The notes under the pieces were generated by a model, which had not been told where the DNA came from, made no database searches, and was given only the letters and a program-made list of their open reading frames with translations. A stretch of DNA of 64,000 bases from positions 10,912,001-10,976,000 of the forward strand of contig NC_071329.1 in assembly GCF_010183535.1 (NCBI RefSeq), written 5' to 3'. The first letter of the stretch is position 1; each line of letters begins with the position of its first letter. Below are positions 10,745-21,511 of this stretch, one piece after another. The position numbers were made by a program, and so were the translations under genes. Source of the DNA: Caenorhabditis remanei (lineage: Eukaryota > Nematoda > Chromadorea > Rhabditida > Rhabditidae).

Positions 10745-13039
10745 ACTTGGTAGCTTTGAATATTTTAATATTTTTGAATGTCAGTTAGTCGAGGTACAAG
10801 TTGGCTTTGTGACTTTCCAAAACTAAACATTCCGACCTATCTGAAAAGTCAAAAAGTCTTTGTTTTGTAGTAAAGGTTTCGTAGTTTGTATAATACATTA
10901 CTGTAATCTTGGCAAAATATCTGAAAATGAGCATCCCGGTGAAAATGAGCTTTCCGTTCTATCAAAATCAACAGAGCAACACTGGATTTATAAAAACTTC
11001 TCAATTTGAACTCCCCGCATCATGGCTCTCCGTTAATTCTTCCTATCCCAGTTGTCGTATTCGCCAAATAAATAATTCATAGCATGAGTTAATTTTCCAG
11101 AGAACTTTTGATTTTTTTTCTTCATGTTTATTGTCGGACACTCGTCCGAAAATTCATTTTGCAAAGGGCCCTCTCTTTTCTCTTTTCATGTCTTTTTCTC
11201 TTGTTTCTCTTCTTTTTGAATACTCTCTTTCTTCAGTCTGGTGACCACTCCTTCTGCATTTTCTTCTTTTTCTTCTCCACCACTTTCATCGTCTTCTCTT
11301 CAATTTCTGTGGAGCATTGGTGTTCGTTTTTCTTGTTTTCTCTATGTTTCTCTTGTATTTAATAGATTTCACTCAAATCAAATCGTGTTGGAAAAATTGT
11401 AAAATGTTTGCTTTTCGAAAAAAAAATAGGAAAAAAAGCGTTGAGAAATGGGATCCTGTTTACTTTTTGAATCAAATTCGAAAGCGATCGTGTGAGCTTA
11501 ATAGATGAAAACTTTTTGGAAAATACCTTGACAGAGCTTTTGCCAAACGACCACCTGATTCATGGTCACCTGATACCCAACGGACAACACTTTTCCTCTT
11601 TTTTTTTCCTTTCTGCTAAACACTTTTTGTTGTTCATACACGTTTGCAGATGAGAATGTGTCATTTTTTAATAAAACCTCTTTCTTTCAATTGTTTTATC
11701 ATTTGTCTCGATTCTTGTTCTATTTAGAAGGAGATAGATATTGTTTTTCAAAAAACCAATTCATAGACATCTTCGACGCCTTCTTGTCGGGAGATTGGAA
11801 AAGATTTTGCAGAAGATAAAAGAAAATCGGATAATATTGTTTTTGTTTTCATCAGTTATTGCTTTTCTTTTCATTCGACCGTCTGTCTCCCTATCTTTTA
11901 ATTAAATTCTATCGTATCATTCTGCCTCAAATCCAGGATGATTCCATTTTTTCGTTTTTTCATTTCTAAAGAAAATTCTCCTATAAATACTTCTTCCTCT
12001 CAAAAATCTTTGTTCTGGATTATCAGTTTGTTTCACCAGTTCTCACACCCTTTTCATTTTGCATACTCTTCTTGATCTCTCCGCACTTTTAATGTTCTTT
12101 TTTAAGTCTGAAACATTTCAATCACATGTCCATCTACCTCATTTCAACCAAACAAACCCATAAAAGCTGTGAAAGTGTAAAAGTGTCAACGTCAAGTGAT
12201 AACTTCGCCTTTTTAATCGCTACCTAATATATTATTTCCCTTCTCTCCCTGTCTCGAAACTCTCATTTGCCGTCCTCTCTTCATTTTCAGTCCCCCATAT
12301 GCAACACTGCATGCATAGATGAAAATTGATATCAGTTATCACTAAAACATTTATCAATTCTGAAAAAGAGACAAGTGAGAGAAAAGATAAATAGAGAAAT
12401 GATGATGTCGGCTCACGCGAGGTGGTGAAAACTCCAGAAAAGCCGATTAGATGAGTGAGACGTGCAGACTTGGCTTCTTTCGGTTCTTTTGGTTTGATCT
12501 ACCAGAATTTTGAGTGAGGTTTTGATCTAGATGGTTTAATATTCAATTTTCTTTTTCATGAATTGATCTAGTTACTGTTTTTAGTTAGAGATGATGTTAT
12601 TTATGGGTGATTTCTGATATCAAAGAGATTCACTTGGAATCCGTTGAGTTGTTTATTAGACGAATGAAATATTTTCTTCCGTGTGTAATATCTGAACACT
12701 GAAGAAGATGATATTCGTCAACATAGTTAATGTTCAACCATCACTCTCTCGTTTTATTGAACTGAGCACGTGATCCATTGAACTTTTTGTTATCGTTTTT
12801 TTTCGAAAATATTTCGTAAGTAACTTCCACCGCCAGTCTGGTGCCAGTTTTCTCAATCGTCTCATAATCTTTTATGTACATTTTAATGATCGCTCTCCGT
12901 CTTTTTGGAGCTCTTTTGGTTCCTGATAACGATACAATCATTCAACTTTTCTTCATTCTTTCTTTGTCTTTTTTATCGTGCAGTTGCAACTCTGATATCT
13001 CATTCTGAAATATTCTTTAAAACAGTTTTTTTGTATTGT
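10745..13039. other. Pyrimidine-rich intergenic and promoter region of AMP deaminase
   Basis: No coding exon is supported. From about 11,100 to 12,350 the plus strand is strikingly T/C-rich (long TTCTTTTTCTTC-type runs), which creates spurious Phe/Ser/Leu-rich open frames. It lies upstream of the plus-strand AMP deaminase and probably holds its promoter or an outron. Confidence 0.55.
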
Positions 13040-13046
13040 AGTGAAG

Positions 13047-16000
13047 ATGCCGACGGATACAAACGGTGTCCATTTCTTCACTCCTGCAGCTGAACACAGC
13101 GATGAGGAGGCAACAGCAGCTTCTCCAAGTTCTGATGTATGTCTTGTCTCGAGAAAAATAGTATTTCCAATCGTAATTTTCAGACTGGACGCCCAAATCC
13201 ACTCGACAACATTCGAGAGTACGGAATGAGTAAGTTTATATTCTTTCCAAGAATCTTGGAATCTGATTAATGTTATTCAAAGTTTCCATGAACTTTCAAT
13301 AGTATTTAACTGAAAAGTTCAGACACTCTGGCAACTGAAGCTATTGAATCTCAAATTGGTAAGACGAAACATTGTAATTTGTGAAAGTGAAGTGATATGT
13401 AATTTGTAATTATACATTACAACTTGTAAAATTCACTCTTTATCTTGTTCTTTTTCAGAAACTGTCGACAGTGAGGTTTTCGATTCGGGACCATTCAGAA
13501 AGGGATATGCGGTAGGAACTGGCTTTCTTTCTCCATTTTACAAATATAACTTTCAGATGGGTCACTCTGAACACTCAACAGCTTCACCATTTGAAATCTC
13601 GACGACACCAATTGAAGTGAACGAATCCCGTGCTCACAGAGCAATTGAAATCTCGAATCGGTTAGTTTTCTGCTAGAATAATTTATCGGATTTTCGGTAT
13701 AATGTTTAGCGAAAAAGGTGCAAAGTCGAGACGTTGGTCTTGCTTGTAAGTTTAAAAATATTGTCGTAAAATTGGTATTCCTCTCTACCTATTCTATTTA
13801 ATGTTTTTACCAAAACTTGAAGATTTATGATCACAGAGATTCATTTTTCCCTTTAGCAATTTTTAGTTTTTCGTACTTGTTTTGTCAAAATCTAATAGAG
13901 TTATTTACCAATTTTGCATGTTAAAAACAGTGTGTGAACACATTTACAGTAATAATTCTTCTTTGTCACCGATCAGGGATAGATTTCTGTCATCGAAGGA
14001 GGGAAAATATGACATAAATCACCGAAAGAGTCGCCGGTCCACTATTGCTCTTCTCGATTCAACTCAAACCATAATGAGAATGAATTCTGTTGTTGAAAAT
14101 GACTTTTGGTCACCACAAAATTCGGAGATAAAGGCTCTAAAACAAAGGTTAATCTTCGGTCGTTTCTGTCTTCTGATTCTACTCATTAAGCGTTTTCTAG
14201 TCTACCGTACCCTCTGAAATTGTCTCACACAAGGATGCTTCTGATTCACATTCCACATTTTTTTGTATTTTGGAAAGGATTATCTTCTTCGGTTTCCCAT
14301 TCCAGCACAAGACACAATAGATCTCCTTGGCTCTTTTCCATTCTCATTTCCGCCAAGAAGGAAGAGAATCTTCTCTGGTTATGTGAAAATGAGTGAATGG
14401 CCTTAGTCTGCTGAATTTCTTGCAGAATTATTTTTTCTTTTGTTTTCTTGGTTCGATATCATAGTCCACCCAATCTGAAATGAGAGTTTCTAGTAAGATT
14501 TTCCGCATGAATAGCAACTTATTACGTGATATTTTTCATAAGTAATTAATTTCGAAAAAATGTGAAAACAACTTTACGGTTTCACTCAGATTTCGATGAT
14601 GAATTTCAGTCACACGACAAGAATGTCTCATTTAGGTCTTCTCCTTATCCATATCAGATAATCCGCGCTCGCCCCGGAAGAAGGCGAATAAATATATATG
14701 TAAACGGGAGAAATTTGTTTTAGTTTTTATGTGACTGCTACTCTGTAGAGCAAATCTCTCGTCGATTCATAGTAAACTGTTACTTTTCTTCTCGAGAATT
14801 CCGTTTCTTCTTCTTCTTCTTCAAAAATCATCAGAATAATATTGAAGTAAAACAGAGACCAGTGAGAAATATGGCTCTCGATATCGATTTGCATGTTTTA
14901 TGGGCGAAAGTGCAGTAAGTTTCAATAATATGATGTTGCATGTTAATTGTGTTTCATTCTTCCGATTTCTTCTACTCCTTCCCATTCGATATCTATCTGA
15001 AATATAGTATAGACAAAAGAAGTTAAAATTATTCATCGATTCAGATTGTATCATTTTTGAAGTTGCATTTTCAAAAAAAAACAAGGAATACATTTCAGAG
15101 CTCGTCTCGAGTCTCAAAATGATGGATGTCTCTCACCATCATCATTGAAGTCAGCACTCGATGAAATTCAAATGGAACCAAGAAGCAAGTCTCCACAACT
15201 CGTGGATCTTCACACTTTCAGGTTTGACCTAGAATCTATCCATTACCTCTGAACCTACCAATAATTTCAGAGATGCTGTCGATGTGAACTATCAACGAAT
15301 GGCAATCACTGGTGAAGAATTGAGTGGAGTTCCACTTGAAGATTTGAAGAGTGCTTCCGGTCATTTGATTGAAGCTCTTCATCTCCGTTCCAAATATATG
15401 GAACGTATTGGAAATCAATTCCCCTCAACGACTCGCAATTTCCTCACTGGACACTATCCAAACAATTTGCCGAAGCATCGTGTCAAGAACACCGAGACAA
15501 GTGGGTTTATTTTCATCGATTATCTTTTGAAAACTGACTTCTTAACGTATTATTTCAGTTAGACAATTATGTAAGTTGGCGTGCGTCGTTTTTGACGCGG
15601 GGTATGAATGATTCATAAATGTTTCAGTGATAGTAAGCAGCACTTTATTTGCCAAATGGGAATTATTATCCCGTGCACTTTGAGGTTGAATTACACACAA
15701 AAAGTAAACTTCTAATTGTAAACTTCTATCTATCAATCTTTCTAAATATTTCTAGTTAAATGCAGTTTTCTGAATCTTTGTTTTAGCCAAAATCCTGTTC
15801 CATCCGCCCAGTGTGCCGGACTTGGAGGGTAAGAGATTTTGAGTGGTATTCCGAAATTTAATGGTTTTTGGTTTCTTCACCTCCTGTCTAAACCGATAAC
15901 AATGACTCTAAATCAGACTAGATATACATCAAACAACCTACAGTAATCCTGAAATGAGTGATTCTAAACTAATAGTTGTTTATTCCTACTTGAAATAAGA

Positions 16001-18234
16001 ATTATGAGAATTTTTTTATTCATGCTCAAAAATTATTTCGTCATTATGATAACAAAAACTCAAATTTTAGTTTCAAAAAAACTTGCTTATTATTTGAGCA
16101 CGATTCTAAGAATGTCATAATCTTACTTCATTCAACACAAATCCAACACGTTTCTTTTCGTAGTGTGTCTGATTTCTGTTTGTTTTCTTTGTCCTTTTGA
16201 CTTCTTCTTCTACTCCTACCGTATAATTGTATTCTGACAACTCTATCGTATTCACTGTTCGAATACATCCATATCCATTTTCAGCTGTCCAAACATCATT
16301 CAACCCACCAGATCCACCAAAAGATCATTGGGGAAAGAATGATCCACTGCCAAAATACGAGAAGTATTACACTTTGAGACGTAATAGAGGAGTGGTGAGA
16401 TTGAAATTCCTCTTCAAACAAGTGCTTATTCTTCTATTTTAGACTGAAATCTGCAATGAAGATGGTTCCATCGATGAACAGTTCAAAAGCACCGCAGTTA
16501 CCAAGGAAGAGTTTTTGAATGACACAGAGAAGTTGACTGCAATGATTGTCGATGGACCACTGTTAGTTTTGTTCGAATTAGAGAACTGTGTTAAAAAAAG
16601 GATTATTACAGAAAGTCGTTCTGTTTCCGCCGTCTCTCGTATCTTGAAAATAAGTTTCAACTTCATGTTCTCCTGAACGAACTTCGTGAACTTCATGAGC
16701 AAAAAGGAGTCATTCATCGTGATTTCTACAATATTCGTAAAGTAGACACTCACATTCACGCTGCCTCTTCAATGAATCAGAAACACTTGCTTCGTTTCAT
16801 CAAGAAGAAGATAAAGACGGAAGCAGATGTTGTTGTTCTTGATAACAATGGAACAAAAGTGACAATGAAAGAAGTCTTCAAGAAGATGGGAATTGATGCG
16901 TATGATCTTTCTGTCGATATGCTCGATGTTCATGCTGATCGTAATACTTTCCATCGATTCGATAAGTTCAACACCAAGTATAACCCAGTTGGAGAATCAA
17001 CTCTACGTGAAATTTTCATCAAGACTGACAACTTTGTCGGTGGAAAATACTTTGCTGATTTGCTGAAGGAAGTATTGTCTGATTTGGAGGACAGCAAGTA
17101 TCAACATGCTGAACCAAGACTCTCTATTTACGGACGAAGCAAGAAAGAGTGGGATAATTTGGCGAAATGGGCCATCACTCACGATGTTTGGAGTCCAAAT
17201 GCTAGATGGCTTATTCAGATTCCAAGACTTTAGTGAGTAAAATAGATAAATGAGGCTTTTTTTATTAAATATTTACAGTGACGTCTACCGTAACAAGAAT
17301 ATGGTCAAGAACTTCGATGATATGCTTGACAACCTGTTCACTCCACTTTTCGAAGTAACAAATGATCCATCAACTCATCCAGAACTCCATCTCTTCCTCC
17401 AACAAGTTTCAGGAATTGATTCAGTTGACGATGAGAGCAAACATGAATTTGTTAATGTAAGAAACTGATATTCACAGTTCCGATCTGCAACATATGACAT
17501 TTCAGTTCGATCGTAGCACTCCATGTCCACCGGAATTCACTGATTTGGAGAATCCACCATACAACTACTATCTCTTCTACATGTATGCAAACATCTGTGC
17601 TTTGAATGCATTCCGTCGTGAACGTGGATTGAATACATTCGCTCTCCGTCCACATTGTGGAGAGGCTGGCCATGTTTCTCACTTACTGACTGGTTACCTC
17701 ACAAGTGAAAGTATTGCTCATGGAATTCTTCTCCGCAAAGTTCCAGTTCTTCAATATTTGTACTACCTGACCCAAATTGGAATCGCCATGTCTCCACTGT
17801 CGAATAACTCTCTTTTCATCAGTTATCAGAGAAATCCATTGCCAGAGTATCTTCAGAAAGGACTGAATGTCTCGTTGTCAACTGATGATCCACTTCAATT
17901 CCATTACACTAAAGAAGCATTGATGGAGGAGTACTCAATTGCTGCTCAAGTATGGAAGCTCAGCTCATGTGATATGTGTGAGTTGGCCAGAAACAGTGTA
18001 ATGCAAAGTGGTTTCGAAGATAAGGTGAGCTCATAAGCCCACAACAAAATTATTTGATTCCCTATTCTTTTCCAGGTTAAAATTCATTGGCTCGGACCGA
18101 ATTACAAAGAGGAAGGAGTCATTGGAAACGACATTCACCGTACAAATGTACCAGATATTCGTGTCAGTTTCCGTCATGAAGCATTGGTTGATGAGCTCTG
18201 CAACCTCTTCCGTGTACAAACTCTGAGACAATAA
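13047..18234 (+). CDS. ampd-1: AMP deaminase
   Basis: Deaminates AMP to IMP in the purine nucleotide cycle; cytosolic, zinc-dependent. Exons read in frame: 13047-13136, 13184-13229, 13323-13358, 13459-13511, 13557-13660, cassettes 13710-13742 and 13977-14147, then 15099-15221, 15271-15500, 15787-15828, 16285-16394, 16443-16561, 16612-17232, 17279-17456, 17506-18024, 18076-18234; about 877 aa with all exons. Catalytic signatures: [13 protein letters not shown] (zinc-binding histidines), RPHCGEAGH (catalytic Glu region) and [14 protein letters not shown] (catalytic Asp region). A TATTGTAG acceptor just before the ATG suggests spliced-leader addition. The variable N-terminus with alternative starts is typical of the family; the C-terminal catalytic half is highly conserved. 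The symbol rests on remembered synteny with C. elegans C34F11.3. Confidence 0.95.
14871..14914 (+). CDS. ampd-1: Alternative first exon of AMP deaminase
   Basis: ATG at 14871 opens [15 protein letters not shown] and ends in phase 2 at a GTAAGT donor (14915). Exon 15099 needs phase 2, so this exon joins it in frame, giving a shorter isoform without the 13.0-14.1 kb N-terminal exons. Every exon that can precede 15099 (13660, 13742, 14147, 14914) ends in phase 2, so promoter choice and cassette skipping leave the catalytic frame unchanged. An AT-rich ATAAATATATATG tract lies about 180 bp upstream. Confidence 0.65.
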
Positions 18235-18384
18235 GTGTTCAGTTGTTTTATTTTTCTCTTGTTTCCATACGTTTTCATTCACATTTTCATCCACATTTTC
18301 CTTATATTATTTCATGTTCATTCAACATTTTTACCATTTTCCTTCTTCCTTCCCGTCGAATAGCACTTTTTATTAACTCGGTGA

Positions 18385-18417
18385 AATAAAGTTTGTAGAA
18401 AAAAAACTGTATTTTAT
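18385..18417. terminator. Abutting poly(A) signals of convergent genes
   Basis: AATAAA on the plus strand at 18385-18390 serves AMP deaminase. TTTATT at 18412-18417 is AATAAA on the minus strand for the Gly/Tyr-rich gene. The two 3' UTRs must meet or overlap within a few tens of bases. Confidence 0.65.
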
Positions 18418-18474
18418 TGCATTAGACAACAGAAATGTACATAGAAAATCGCTTAGAAAAATAACAAGACACAC

Positions 18475-19727
18475 TCATCCGATACCGATTCCCCAACCAT
18501 GTGATATTCCGATTCCACCGATTGGAGTCGAAATTCCGAGACCACTTCCAGCCCCAATATTAACGATATTACCAAGGAGGCCTCCGCCGTAACCTGAACA
18601 AGACAGTACCATCTCAGGTCTCGATATGTTCTCATGACCTACCGTATCCACCACCATATCCTCCACCGTAACCTCCACCGTAACCTCCTCCGTAACCACC
18701 ACCATATCCACTATATCCACCGTAAGACGGGTATCCATATCCACCATAAGGTCCATATCTTCCATATCCACTACCATATCTACCGTATCCGTACCTCGGC
18801 GCTTCATGATAATGGTAGTGATAATCCACGTCTCCATATCTTTCTCTTTCTCTGTCTTCATCCATTCGATCACGATATCTTTCTCTCAACCTGTAAGATC
18901 CACTTCAAAATTTAGAGTAATCAGGTGACTGGATATAGTTTACTCACATAGCTTGAGCCTTTCTTCTCAAGTATTGGCGCCTTCTTTTTCTCCATAAATA
19001 GTATTCAAGATCCTTCTCATCGATTTCATCGTCGACCCAATCCGCACGACGACTGGCCTGAAAATGGATGAGTAAAGGGGAGTTTTCAGAATAATATTCA
19101 GTTCTGAAACCCGGATAGACCTTGATATATAATAATTAATCCGTTATATTATAGAACAATGGTGTGTGATTTCTGCCGGAAATTATTTTTTATTCACAAT
19201 CGACCTTTTTGTCTATTTAGGAATGCAAACATACGAATTCGTCGAATCAACTGATTTCATTGATTATCTCGTTTTTCAATCCGTTTTAACTAACTTGAGA
19301 AATGTTTAATTGAAAACAGTTTAAATCAATCAGAAACAAATGAGTTACTATAATTCAGTTTATGTGATTTTCTGAAAACTGCTTAGATAAAATGAACAAC
19401 AATCGGTAATTAGAATCGAGAAAGAAAAAGATTTTTCATTTTCTGAATGAAACACTCACCTGGAAATTCTGAGTATCCGAACCTTCTTCATTCCTCTGTT
19501 TTTCCAATTCTTCTCGATAATCTCTTACAGTATATGGACGACTACAAGTTGACATATCTGGATGTTCTTTACATATATCATCTGAAATAGTTCCAGTTGA
19601 ATCATTTGAAACAGATTACACACTAACTATGAAAAGCTCTTCGAATTCGAAAATCTGTCAAAGCTGAAGCTTCTGATGACTCAATAAAAGTAGACAAAAG
19701 TAGAGGAACCACAAATAGTAAAATCAT
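18475..19727 (-). CDS. Secreted Gly/Tyr-rich protein
   Basis: Five minus-strand exons join in frame: 19628-19727, 19460-19581, 18948-19057, 18643-18890, 18475-18593; 232 aa. The N-terminus MILLFVVPLLLSTFIESSEA is a clear signal peptide. A short acidic/basic region follows with a CKEHPDMSTC cysteine pair, then a charged Arg/Glu/Asp segment and a C-terminal Gly-Tyr repeat (YGGGYGG type, with RYGSGYGRYGP before it), ending in a Gly/Ile-rich segment without Tyr. Low-complexity GY repeats occur in nematode cuticle-associated and antimicrobial-type secreted proteins, but no specific family is recognised. Arg-Arg pairs could allow processing. Confidence 0.85.
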
Positions 19728-19743
19728 TTTGGTATTGTGATAA

Positions 19744-20120
19744 AACACCTGATATTACTTGTTGGGTAGGTAAGAACAATGTTGATTGAATAAAAATAGT
19801 CGATACTTTTTTTGGAGAAAAAAACCTGAATTTGATGGGGACACAAAAACTACACGGAATCGGATGAGAAATAAAGAAGAAAAGAGTAAACTGATTGAAG
19901 TTATCGAGAGACTTTTCGAGTGGTCAACTGACCGGTTTGACGAATTTAAAACCTAATGTCCTTGAACTATATGAAGATGATAGAGAAAAATTGGGTCTAC
20001 CTGGAAAAGATAGAAATGTCTCATTCCTTAATGAAAAATGTGATGTCACTAAAGGTCAGTCACACTTTTGCAGATGTTACCAAAATTATGAAGGATGTTA
20101 CAGTACCAAATTCAGCTGTT
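19744..20120. other. Upstream region of the Gly/Tyr-rich gene
   Basis: AT-rich DNA up to the DNA transposon. Two overlapping plus-strand frames (about 19,895-20,250 and 19,956-20,174) run into the transposon GC repeats. Neither has splice context or family motifs, so no gene is called. Confidence 0.5.
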
Positions 20121-20423
20121 CTCAGAGAATTTTCGGCGATATCGCCGACCAAATCGGCGCGCGCGCCGAAGTGAGGCCGGTGGTCGCCGGCGCTCCGGCC
20201 GATTTACCCGGCGAAAGCGCCGAATCAAGCGGCGCTAACGCCGGATTTTGAGGTGGCGTTAACGCCGATTCTAGGCCGCTGTCCCTTCCTTCCCCCTCGG
20301 TTCCTGATCAGATTATCGATTTTTGAATAATAATATTTATTAAAAAACCAATTTAACAACAAAAATTATGTGTAACAAATCGGAGTAACAAATTAGGATT
20401 GATTTCGGGCCCTCCTCATTTCC

Positions 20424-20670
20424 TTATTCGTTCCTCTCATCGAAGTGATCGTCTTCCTCATCTACAGTGTCGCTCAATTCTATCGAAGTTGATGACGTCT
20501 TCTTATGAGCAGGTCCCGACATGACGCGTTTCGAACTTCCTCGCTGAAAAAAGTCTAAATTATAGAAAAATTTGGGAGATGATTACCTTTCTGAAATGAA
20601 AGTTTCCACTGCCAGGGGATGGGCCTGCCGCCTTCTTGATTTCCTGAACTGTTCTCAATGTCGTCCTTTT
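20424..20670 (-). pseudogene. Captured 3' gene fragment inside the DNA transposon
   Basis: Two minus-strand exon-like blocks, 20587-20670 (84 nt) and 20424-20543 (120 nt, ending in TAA), join at a GTAATC donor and TTTTTTCAG-type acceptor with the frame intact. They encode about 67 residues ending in a Ser/Thr stretch and an acidic tail (DTVDEEDDHFDERNE). A minus-strand AATAAA near 20,335 follows. The next block upstream (to about 20,760) does not join in an open frame, so the 5' part is missing or degenerate. It could be a host gene 3' end captured by the transposon or a remnant of the transposon's own gene. Product unknown. Confidence 0.5.
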
Positions 20671-20957
20671 CTAAAATTTCCGACACACAGCTTCTCAATT
20701 TTCTTACTGTAAATATTACTTACCTAGTGTTTGACTTCTTTTTTGTCGTTTATACATCTCGAATCAGTAAATAATTAGAAAGTAGAGAGAAAATATGAAA
20801 ATTAAAAAAAAAACTGAACAAATAATGAGTCAACATGGATCTGCGCAAGTAAGCATTCCAAGGTCCGGCCAATGAACGGCGTAAACGCCGTTTCCAGGCC
20901 GTAGGTGCGCCCTTCCCTGGCCGGCGCGATTGCGGCGCTTTCGCCGATCTCAAACTT

Positions 20958-21285
20958 AGTTGCCGGTGGCAAGGTACCCTCATAACCCTGTAGTTCTCCG
21001 AGTCCTCACAATAAATACGCAACGACACTCCGCCAAAGGCTCACTCGCCTACCGTAACCTCAGCGCGTCAGTTCACGTGGACACGTGTACTCCACGTGGC
21101 AAAAGTCGTTTTCTGAAGTCGGTTGGCTTTCAGAGTTAGTTCTAGTTTTAGCGTTGGTTGTTTTGTAAGTTTATCGCTCTCTTCATTTATTTTCTTGCAA
21201 TAAAGTAAATTTATTGTAAGAAACTGTGTATTTGTCGTCATATTGTATCAGGACCCTATCACCCCGTATTCGTACGCGGGCAACT
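20958..21285 (+). repeat. 5' long terminal repeat
   Basis: Starts AGTTGCC and ends GGCAACT, with an AATAAA-containing segment and the T-rich U3/R-like tract TTGCAATAAAGTAAATTTATT. It appears identical in length (328 bp) and sequence to the copy at 24237-24564. Confidence 0.92.
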
Positions 21286-21300
21286 TGGGGGCCGAACCGG
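21286..21300 (+). other. Retrotransposon primer-binding site
   Basis: TGGGGGCCGAACCGG directly follows the 5' LTR. It begins with TGG, complementary to the CCA end of a tRNA, as expected for first-strand priming. The donor tRNA species was not identified. Confidence 0.75.
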
Positions 21301-21511
21301 TTATTCGTGTTTTCTTAGCGAAGCTTTGAATTTATCGTTTGGGCGAGTATAAAACCCAGGCGATTTCGAAGTTTTGCGGAAAAATAAGAATTTTTGGTAA
21401 AATTTGGATAAATTTTACGGAAATTTGTGAATAATTTTCGTCGATTGGATAATCAACGAATTGTAAACAGTTTTTGGATAAAAACTTTGTTTACGGACGA
21501 CAACGCAGAAG

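Noticed and set aside
11108..11508. Phe/Ser/Leu-rich plus-strand frames resembling membrane proteins
   Set aside because: Products of the T/C-rich tract; no splice signals or motifs.
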